DNA of 31,508 nucleotides from a virus: positions 1 through 31,508 of the IMG/VR virus record IMGVR_UViG_3300009103_001650; one strand, 5' to 3'. Under the pieces are notes generated by a model, which saw nothing but the letters and a program-made list of their open reading frames with translations, was not told the origin of the DNA and made no database searches. The first letter of the stretch is position 1, and every line of letters begins with the position of its first letter. Positions 23,881 through 29,990 of this stretch are shown in pieces. The translations under genes were made by a program, and so were the position numbers.

Positions 23881-24362
23881 TACTTTGTTTTATGATGCTC
23901 GGTTGCGGGTTATTAAAGCAGAGTAGAGAGCCTCATTACTTCTCAGAGATGAGGCAAGAAGGAAAAGATCCCCTTCATATATTTAGCTGCGGACCAGAGG
24001 CTATACAAAAAGCCTTCAGAAAACTAAACGTTCATGTAGATCTAAAAGACATAAGTCATGCTATTCAGAGTAATCATAAATTTAATACTTGTATCAGAGA
24101 TGTTTTAGCGATATTCGCCAATGACGCAAGGAGGATAACTTTTCCAGAGGAGGTAATCGATGAATTAAAGGCGCGAGGGTATTCGGTTAAAAAAATTAAA
24201 AATTATTCAGAGCTCGATGCAGAGACTGATGTAGCCATCATCCTAATCAAGAAAAAGAACTCCCTCACCTACCACTGGATGTGCTTCCCTGTGGATAGAA
24301 ATATTTTATCTTTTTTTGGAGAGAATACCGTTTTAAAAGAAATATACCTTATAGTTAAATAA
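23862..24362 (+). CDS. lipoprotein with C39-like cysteine peptidase core
   Basis: The N-terminus MRLFIFLLCFMMLGC is a signal peptide with lipobox MLGC (cleavage before Cys15), so the mature protein is probably lipid-anchored in the cell envelope. The mature part has FSCGPEAIQKAF (41-52), placing Cys43 at the head of a helix, and YHWMCFPVD (137-145), placing His138 and Asp145. That order fits C39-like papain-fold peptidases, although the order of strands is only guessed. A phage lipoprotein may exclude other phages or cut envelope peptides, which is inference. The start codon is inside the terminator hairpin, and its U-tract encodes part of the hydrophobic signal. A second terminator closes the gene. 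Confidence 0.6.
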   Translation: MRLFIFLLCFMMLGCGLLKQSREPHYFSEMRQEGKDPLHIFSCGPEAIQKAFRKLNVHVDLKDISHAIQSNHKFNTCIRDVLAIFANDARRITFPEEVIDELKARGYSVKKIKNYSELDAETDVAIILIKKKNSLTYHWMCFPVDRNILSFFGENTVLKEIYLIVK

Positions 24363-24385
24363 AATTAACTAAATATTGATTTGAG

Positions 24386-24406
24386 AATCCCAAGCGTGGG
24401 ATTTTT
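24386..24406 (+). terminator. rho-independent terminator after the lipoprotein gene
   Basis: AATCCCA (24386-24392) and TGGGATT (24397-24403) form a perfect 7-bp stem with an AGCG loop, followed by a T-run to 24406. It lies 23 bases after the lipoprotein stop codon. Together with the hairpin before the gene, it isolates this gene as its own unit. Confidence 0.7.
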
Positions 24407-24411
24407 AGTGT

Positions 24412-24431
24412 AGTTCTTAGTGTATAGAACT
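24412..24431 (+). promoter_or_regulatory. small inverted repeat upstream of the 24454 gene
   Basis: AGTTCT (24412-24417) and AGAACT (24426-24431) form a perfect 6-bp stem around an 8-base loop. TTAGTGTA also occurs twice here, once just before and once overlapping the loop. It could be an operator or a small leader hairpin; there is no further support. Confidence 0.25.
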
Positions 24432-24453
24432 GCCTAAATTGAGCTATTTTGTA

Positions 24454-24963
24454 ATGAAAAATAAGGAGCAAGAAATACAAAAGGAGAATTCGTCTGAGAA
24501 GAGCGAAAAAAAACTTGAAGAGCAGAGAATTTCCTTCTCCGCTAATCTGATTTCTTGCCTAGAAGACAAAAAGAAAAGCTTCAATAAAAGAACCAAATCA
24601 AGCCTCAAGATTCAGCAGTTGAGAGACGTATATTTCAGGGGAGTTTCTTCCGCTGAAGAGGACCTGAATCTACATGGCCTTGCTAGAGTTAATATGTTCC
24701 TAAGAATGAGGGAGCAAAATAAGGCAACGACAACCCCTTCCAATTCTGACCCCGCAGAAAAAGCTACAAGCTTAGAGCTTGAAAGCGCAGAGAGCGCTAA
24801 AGAGAGTTCTCCCATAGATATTTCTGCATCATGGAGACCAGAGGAAGACGACGTAAAAGAAGCTAAAGCTGATATCGAAAAATTTGATTTAAACTTGGAT
24901 TTTAAAAGTTTAGATGAATTATACTTAGAGACTTACAAACCAATTCAACTTGAATGGGAATAA
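24454..24963 (+). CDS. hypothetical protein, 169 aa, charged
   Basis: Unrecognised. I start it at ATG 24454 (MKNKEQEIQK), not at the in-frame TTG 15 bases earlier. The protein is rich in Glu, Lys and Ser, with a probable helical N-terminal half (residues 20-75), a Ser/Glu/Ala-rich disordered linker and an acidic C-terminus. It lies between lipoprotein and protease genes, where head-assembly accessory proteins are usual. No Cys cluster or membrane segment. Confidence 0.6.
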   Translation: MKNKEQEIQKENSSEKSEKKLEEQRISFSANLISCLEDKKKSFNKRTKSSLKIQQLRDVYFRGVSSAEEDLNLHGLARVNMFLRMREQNKATTTPSNSDPAEKATSLELESAESAKESSPIDISASWRPEEDDVKEAKADIEKFDLNLDFKSLDELYLETYKPIQLEWE

Positions 24964-24967
24964 TATC

Positions 24968-25732
24968 ATGGACATTGATTTCACACAAAACATTATACAA
25001 ATGAAAGAACGCGATGTTCTTCACAAGCCATTTCCGTCCCAAGAGGGATATTCTCTCTTTGAAAAAACGGAAGAAGGCAAAATCGTTAGAATGACTTTTT
25101 CTAGCGAAGAGTCTGTAAAAGCATACTTAAATCATCTTGGATATGATTGGGGAAATGAAGGTAAAAACGAATTCAGAAATTTTGATTGCATCAAAAGACT
25201 GACCACAGTTTTGCCAGAACTTAAAGATGCAGAAGTCGTCGCTGCGGACCCTCAATGGGATGCTGACGCAAAACCAGATTTCCATCTCGGTCAGCCAATT
25301 CAGCCGAAAGAACACGACTTGCATAAGTCTACTAGATCAATTGAAGATCTACCTCATCTTGCTGTGGAGCTTAGAGAAGTAGATCACCCGCTTCACTGGG
25401 ACGAAAGTAATTACGACACGAAAGCAAGCGAATGCGAGACATGTAAAGAAAAAGTTAAAGGAGATTATTCTGAGCTTTACCATAAAGTTCAAGGCGGATA
25501 CGACGGGGACATCAAAGTAGGAGACAATGTTAAAAATATTAACCCTAAATGTACTCATTTCGAAAGCGAGGGGGTCGTAAAAAAACTTAATGACATTCCC
25601 GGCGACAAAGGAACGACTGTTGCTTATCAATGTACTAACGCTGGAAAAAACTGGAAAAAAGGGGATATTCTAGATAAAACTCCTGACCAATTAACAAAAG
25701 GAAACTGCTCTAGCGGGGTTTGCATATACTAA
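24968..25732 (+). CDS. hypothetical protein, 254 aa, with a C-terminal SH3-like domain
   Basis: Unrecognised overall. The ATG at 24968 follows the previous stop by four bases; an in-frame TTG further upstream is less likely. Residues about 185-245 have a repeated strand pattern, IKVGDNVKNINPKCTHFESE then GVVKKLN and VAYQCTNAGKNW-GDIL, suggesting a small beta-barrel. Cys residues come as CETC, KC, QC and NCSSGVC near the end. The middle has acidic and His-rich stretches. It may be a head or neck component by position only. Confidence 0.55.
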   Translation: MDIDFTQNIIQMKERDVLHKPFPSQEGYSLFEKTEEGKIVRMTFSSEESVKAYLNHLGYDWGNEGKNEFRNFDCIKRLTTVLPELKDAEVVAADPQWDADAKPDFHLGQPIQPKEHDLHKSTRSIEDLPHLAVELREVDHPLHWDESNYDTKASECETCKEKVKGDYSELYHKVQGGYDGDIKVGDNVKNINPKCTHFESEGVVKKLNDIPGDKGTTVAYQCTNAGKNWKKGDILDKTPDQLTKGNCSSGVCIY

Positions 25733-25740
25733 GGTGTAAT

Positions 25741-27252
25741 ATGAAAGAATTTGAATATAAAACTACTTTTAGTTCGGAAGTAAAAGCTGCGGTTTCAGAA
25801 GATAGAGATAAGTACTTATCCTTGGCAAGCTTGATTAACATAGGAGACTTTCTGCCAAACGTTGACGTAGAAGAAAATGTTGATCTTTTACCTGTGGCCT
25901 TCAACGCGTTTGTAGCCAACAGGGTAAATAAAAATGGCGATGTGATAGATACAAAAACCGCTATCGCTATTCACGAAAATTTCTTAAACAAGCCCATCAA
26001 CATAGAACACGATAGAGACCGAGTTATTGGAACAATTCTTACCGCTGGTTTTAGTGAGTTCGGAACAGATAAACCCCTGACACTTGAACAAGTTAAAGAC
26101 ACCAATGGTCCATTTAACGTTACTCTGGGAGGTGTTGTATGGAAGATAGTTAATGATGAAATCGCAAGATTTATAGAGGATTCAAGCGATCCTACTAGCG
26201 AAAATTACCTAAAAGTATCAGCAAGCTGGGAATTAGGGTTTTCAGATTTTAATATTATATTGCTCAAAAATGATGAGAAAAATATAGAAAATGGTGAAGT
26301 AATAACAGAAAGAGAAAAAATAGAAGAACTTCAAGACCATTTAAGAGCTTTCGGTGGCAAAGAGTATGTTGATGAGGAGACAAAGGCATACAGGCAGGTC
26401 ATTGGAAATGTAGTGCCCCTCGGCATAGGCCTCACGGAAACCCCTGCGGCAGACGTCCAAGGAGTATCTACAGAAATAACTAAAAAACACAAAATTGAAG
26501 AAGATAAATTGGTGAAAACCAATTCTGCTTCAAATAATATTTCACGAAAACCCATTAAAAATGTAATTTTAAAGGAGAATGTCATGAAAATCAAGTCAAT
26601 CAAAGATATTACAGACGAATCTTTACAAGAGATGTCTGCTTCTGTTGTTACCGACTTCATAGAAGACGAACTCAAGAAAGCTTCTGAAAACTTTTCGGAA
26701 GACAAGGCGGCTGTTGAAAAACAGCTTAAGGACTCCATTGAACAGAATGAGAACCTCAGTAACGAGCAAGAAGCTCTCAAAGAGAAACTTACGTCTGTAG
26801 AAAAGTCTTTAGCTGAACTTGAGAAACAAAAACAGGAACAGGAAGCTCATCAAAGATTTAATGAACGGATGTCAGCCTTAGACGAAGAGTATGTTTTAAC
26901 CGATGAAGATCGGGAAGTCATCGCTTCGGATATTAAAGACATGAACAGCGAAGACTTCGAATCTTATTCGAAAAAACTTACGGTTCTCTTGAAAGAGAAG
27001 AATCGCGAAGTTCTTGCGAAGAAGGATGAAGAGTTAGCAAAATTGAAAGCTGAAGAAGCTGAGAAAACTCAGAAAGAAGAGGTGAAAGCTTCTGTTGAAG
27101 AGACTGACAATACTACGGTCATCGAAGATGCCGTAGAGGAGGCTCAGGAAGAAGACTCGGAAGATATTCCGAACTCTACCACTGCAGAAGAAGGAACTCT
27201 TACCGAGAGATATCAAAAAGCTTTTACTCTTGATCAATTCGAACTTAAGTAA
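25741..27252 (+). CDS. prohead protease fused to scaffold
   Basis: The N-terminal part, residues 1-240, resembles prohead maturation proteases of the T4 gp21-like type. FLNKPINIEHDRDRVIGTIL (81-100) carries the His90 motif, and YLKVSASWELGFSDF (156-170) carries the candidate catalytic Ser. The remaining residues from about 282 are strongly charged and coiled-coil-like (EKQLKDSIEQNEN, EKSLAELEKQKQ), typical of scaffolds. The two parts are joined by a Ser/Asn-rich linker. The start is ATG 25741. Protease would cut the scaffold and its own link during head maturation. The scaffold part can probably also start internally (separate entry). Confidence 0.75.
   Translation: MKEFEYKTTFSSEVKAAVSEDRDKYLSLASLINIGDFLPNVDVEENVDLLPVAFNAFVANRVNKNGDVIDTKTAIAIHENFLNKPINIEHDRDRVIGTILTAGFSEFGTDKPLTLEQVKDTNGPFNVTLGGVVWKIVNDEIARFIEDSSDPTSENYLKVSASWELGFSDFNIILLKNDEKNIENGEVITEREKIEELQDHLRAFGGKEYVDEETKAYRQVIGNVVPLGIGLTETPAADVQGVSTEITKKHKIEEDKLVKTNSASNNISRKPIKNVILKENVMKIKSIKDITDESLQEMSASVVTDFIEDELKKASENFSEDKAAVEKQLKDSIEQNENLSNEQEALKEKLTSVEKSLAELEKQKQEQEAHQRFNERMSALDEEYVLTDEDREVIASDIKDMNSEDFESYSKKLTVLLKEKNREVLAKKDEELAKLKAEEAEKTQKEEVKASVEETDNTTVIEDAVEEAQEEDSEDIPNSTTAEEGTLTERYQKAFTLDQFELK
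26584..27252 (+). CDS. nested scaffold protein from an internal start
   Basis: Inside the protease-scaffold gene, in the same frame, AAAGGAG at 26571-26577 sits six bases before ATG 26584. It falls exactly at the linker between the protease and coiled-coil parts. Starting here gives a free 222 aa scaffold, as lambda Nu3 is made inside gene C. No other internal ATG in the gene that I saw has so good a ribosome site. Confidence 0.6.
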   Translation: MKIKSIKDITDESLQEMSASVVTDFIEDELKKASENFSEDKAAVEKQLKDSIEQNENLSNEQEALKEKLTSVEKSLAELEKQKQEQEAHQRFNERMSALDEEYVLTDEDREVIASDIKDMNSEDFESYSKKLTVLLKEKNREVLAKKDEELAKLKAEEAEKTQKEEVKASVEETDNTTVIEDAVEEAQEEDSEDIPNSTTAEEGTLTERYQKAFTLDQFELK

Positions 27253-27283
27253 AATTTAACTAACTATAAAGGAATAAAACATT

Positions 27284-27886
27284 ATGGCACAACTGAAACC
27301 ATTTAGAGATTACGATGAGAAGGATGTAATTAACTTATTCTCCTTACATACCACGGGGCTAGCAGCCGCAAACGATCTAAGTACATGGGCTAAAAGAGTT
27401 CCCGCCGGAACGATGGTGAAAATCCACACTGGCTGGACCACTGGTCAAAACTTAGTGATGCTTGAAGATGCTGGATCAGCCAGCGCGGGCCTCAAAAACG
27501 TAACAACACAACGCTACGGCGTAGCAGCCAAACTCTTTCCATCTGCGGATACTGAAAGACCCGTTGGCATGATGCTCCATCACGTCGCTTCTGTCGACGA
27601 GAACGGAGAACAACTGAAATTCAACCCGAGAAAAGCAGCTGAGTTAGAGGCTTGTATTGATGGACAAGCAGTACCTATCGTAAGAAAGGGACTCTTCTTG
27701 ATCAACGAAGACGCAGCAACTCTTGGATCACCCACAGTCGGTGGAGCATTATATGCTGTAGGAGATGGTCAAATCTCCGCCACTAGCGGTGGAAGCTCCA
27801 TTCAAATCGGAATTAGCTTGGGCACAGCTGTCACTGAAGTTGACACTACCAAGACTGTTCTTATGCTGTTGGACTTACAAAATTAA
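27284..27886 (+). CDS. probable head decoration protein
   Basis: A 200 aa protein rich in Gly, Ala, Val and Thr, with many short strands and no membrane segment. Position directly between scaffold and major capsid protein matches the place of decoration or stabilising proteins in tailed phages. I do not see a named family motif. GGA lies in AAAGGAATAAAACATT before the ATG. It begins MAQLKPFRDYDEKDVINLF. A small outer capsid or fibre base protein is the alternative. Confidence 0.6.
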   Translation: MAQLKPFRDYDEKDVINLFSLHTTGLAAANDLSTWAKRVPAGTMVKIHTGWTTGQNLVMLEDAGSASAGLKNVTTQRYGVAAKLFPSADTERPVGMMLHHVASVDENGEQLKFNPRKAAELEACIDGQAVPIVRKGLFLINEDAATLGSPTVGGALYAVGDGQISATSGGSSIQIGISLGTAVTEVDTTKTVLMLLDLQN

Positions 27887-27913
27887 ACCCTGAAATATAA
27901 GGAGATTTAAAAG

Positions 27914-29092
27914 ATGAAATTGAAATTAAAAGAAACACCAGAACAGGTAGAACTTATTAAGGCTATCGGTTCTAGAGACGCAAATGTCGCTCGCGAAGCT
28001 TCTGAAGCATTCGCAGCTTTTCTCGGCCCGGTAATTGAAAAAGTTCTCTTGACCGCAGGAACAGCAAGCTCCATTTACGTAGACTCTGCTTTCGACGAAG
28101 ACGATTCACCAAGTTATCCGCTTGATCTTTATCACGGAGAACATGAAGGACACGTTCAAGTTTGGAGTCAGCACATGGCTGGTGGTTTACCCACCTCGCA
28201 AGTAGAAGGCATGCAAGAGATCAAGATTGCCACGTACAGACTTGATTCCGCAGTTAGCTTCAACAAGCGCTATGCTCGTAGAGCAAGACTTGATGTAGTG
28301 AGCAAAGCCCTCGAAAGAATGGCCAATGAAGTTCTGATTAAGCAAGAAAGAAATGCTTGGGCCGTTATTCTAAAGGCTCTTGCTGACGCTGAGACAACCG
28401 TTACGCATGCTACTACAGCTGGCGGATCGGAAGCAATGAAACACGTTATTCGCGCAGCCGCAGCCGGCGACTTCGGTCTGGCTGACTTGAATAACCTCAT
28501 GACTCACTCGAAAAGACTCAACGAGTCGTTCTCTGGGATGACACCTGTTGCCCCATACTCGAATGGTATTACGGATCTATACGTAAGTCCTGAGATTAAG
28601 GGAATGATTCGTGGATTTGCTTACAACGCAATGTACACTGGTACTCCTAACCAAGCCCTTCCGGATGATATCCGTTCCGAGATTTATCGTAACGCTGGTA
28701 TGGCATCCATTTACGGTGTTAACATCGTAGAGTTGGTTGAGTTTGGTAAAGGAAGAAAATACAACACCCTGTTTAATGATCTGGCGTTCACCGGCGGAAC
28801 TGATAACTTGGAAGCGATCCAAACGGACGCTGATGGTGGCACAGCCGGCAACCAAGCTTGGGATGCCGATACTCACCAGATTGTTGTCGGAGTTGATAAC
28901 TCCCGTGGTGCATTCATCCGTCCTGTTTCCCGTGGTCACGACTACGGTAGCGGAAACGGAACTTTCACTGCGTTACCAGATGAGCAATTCAATGCATATG
29001 GTAGTAGAGTAGAGAAGACAGGCTTTTACGGATTCCTCGAAGAGGGACGTATCTGCATCGATGCTCGCGCTATCATGGGTCTGGTTGTTTAA
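27914..29092 (+). CDS. major capsid protein, HK97-fold candidate
   Basis: A 392 aa protein, with a good AAGGAGATTT before the ATG, following protease, scaffold and decoration genes as in standard head modules. The N-terminal helical part (residues 1-45) is charged. A long-helix segment rich in Arg and Ala (YARRARLDVVSKALERMANEV-type, about 115-140) and the strand pattern to the end fit the HK97 fold. There is no long N-terminal delta domain, which agrees with the separate scaffold. Its UUCG terminator follows at 29124, matching a highly expressed last gene of a unit. Confidence 0.82.
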   Translation: MKLKLKETPEQVELIKAIGSRDANVAREASEAFAAFLGPVIEKVLLTAGTASSIYVDSAFDEDDSPSYPLDLYHGEHEGHVQVWSQHMAGGLPTSQVEGMQEIKIATYRLDSAVSFNKRYARRARLDVVSKALERMANEVLIKQERNAWAVILKALADAETTVTHATTAGGSEAMKHVIRAAAAGDFGLADLNNLMTHSKRLNESFSGMTPVAPYSNGITDLYVSPEIKGMIRGFAYNAMYTGTPNQALPDDIRSEIYRNAGMASIYGVNIVELVEFGKGRKYNTLFNDLAFTGGTDNLEAIQTDADGGTAGNQAWDADTHQIVVGVDNSRGAFIRPVSRGHDYGSGNGTFTALPDEQFNAYGSRVEKTGFYGFLEEGRICIDARAIMGLVV

Positions 29093-29123
29093 TATCACAT
29101 TATAGCACAACTCAAATCACATA

Positions 29124-29154
29124 CCTCGCTGGGTTCGCCCAGCGGGGTTTTTTT
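29124..29154 (+). terminator. strong UUCG-loop rho-independent terminator
   Basis: CCTCGCTGGG (29124-29133) pairs with CCCAGCGGGG (29138-29147) around a TTCG tetraloop. The 10-bp stem has one T-G pair, and seven T residues follow. It lies 31 bases after the major capsid stop codon. Confidence 0.95.
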
Positions 29155-29200
29155 ATTAATTTTTCTTGTTATTTACCGACACTTAATCTAGTATATTGAT

Positions 29201-29593
29201 ATGCCAAGAAAAAAGAAATCCAGTAAGAAGTCCAGTAAGAAAACGGCTGAAGCATCAAAAAAACCTAAGAAAATGATGCAAACGCACGCAAAAGAAGAGA
29301 AGTATGAACCTACGACTTTAGATCAAGTATGGGGAGATACCGGAAATACTAGATATGGCACACTGGAAGAAGAGACATATCGGGGAAAGCTTGATGAAAT
29401 GAATAAATCTGATTTACAGGCTCACGCAGGTAAAATGGGGTTTATTCCCATTGATGATCGGGGTTTATTGACTAAAAAATTATTGGCAGAATTCAGGAAA
29501 TACGTATCAGGGTTCAAGAAGCCAGCTACTTCACTCCGTAAGCCTTCCCCCCTTTCAAAGGGCTCGAGAAAAATCTTATCAGAGGGTAAGTAA
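29201..29593 (+). CDS. small basic protein with SAP-like segment
   Basis: The first 26 residues are dominated by Lys and Ser (MPRKKKSSKKSSKK at the start), with a near-perfect DNA repeat of TCCAGTAAGAAG. Residues about 65-105 (MNKSDLQAHAGKMGFI, then LTKKLLAEFRKYV) resemble a SAP or Rho-N-like helix-turn-helix used for nucleic-acid binding, a weak match. The middle is polar. It may be a DNA-binding head or neck protein. A TATATT at 29192 lies just before the ATG and could form a near-leaderless promoter, but its -35 partner is poor. Confidence 0.6.
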   Translation: MPRKKKSSKKSSKKTAEASKKPKKMMQTHAKEEKYEPTTLDQVWGDTGNTRYGTLEEETYRGKLDEMNKSDLQAHAGKMGFIPIDDRGLLTKKLLAEFRKYVSGFKKPATSLRKPSPLSKGSRKILSEGK

Positions 29594-29607
29594 AAAAAGA
29601 TCTTTTA

Positions 29608-29637
29608 TTGTCACAAGTGTAGTTAATTTACTGTAAT
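29608..29637 (+). promoter_or_regulatory. sigma70-like promoter before the tail-fibre genes
   Basis: TTGTCA at 29608-29613 (5 of 6 matches), an 18-base spacer and TGTAAT at 29632-29637 (5 of 6 matches). The predicted start of transcription, about 29644, falls at the ATG of the next gene (29645), giving a nearly leaderless transcript. Confidence 0.5.
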
Positions 29638-29644
29638 ACTTAGC

Positions 29645-29989
29645 ATGAGTGCTGAGTTAGTAGATTTATCAATTACACAAGGTGATACTTTTTCAATTAG
29701 AATAGAAATCAGGAAATCCGACGGTTCAGCAGATAATCTGACTGGATATGGTGTGCGGGGGTATTTAAAAAACAAATATTCTGACGTCACAGCTTTACTT
29801 GATTTAAGTCCCACGGTTCATGACGCTACTGCTGGGCAGATCGACATAGACATTTCCCCAGCCTTAACCGCTACTTTGCCGGTTACTCAAGGAGTGTATG
29901 ATATCGAAAAATACCTGTTAAATGACGCTACCGTCGTAGACAAAATATTAACAGGCAAAATTTTAATTAACCCTGAAGTAACCGCGTAA
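29645..29989 (+). CDS. BppU-N-like baseplate/fibre attachment protein
   Basis: The segment ITQGDTFSIRIEIRKSDGSADNLTGY (about 10-35) matches the opening of BppU-N-type domains: strand, Q-G-D-x-F, strand, then D-LTG. Such small beta-sandwich domains attach fibres to baseplates or tails. Full length is 114 aa. No Shine-Dalgarno sequence is seen, consistent with the near-leaderless promoter at 29608. The fibre gene follows after one base, so the two are coupled and probably function together. Confidence 0.6.
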   Translation: MSAELVDLSITQGDTFSIRIEIRKSDGSADNLTGYGVRGYLKNKYSDVTALLDLSPTVHDATAGQIDIDISPALTATLPVTQGVYDIEKYLLNDATVVDKILTGKILINPEVTA

Positions 29990-29990
29990 A

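Noticed and set aside
13290-25740. Recurring GGTGTAAT or AGTGTAAT near gene junctions (13290, 20549, 23844, 25733)
   Set aside because: The copies sit in different settings (stop codon, hairpin arm, start codon) and so short a string can recur by chance.
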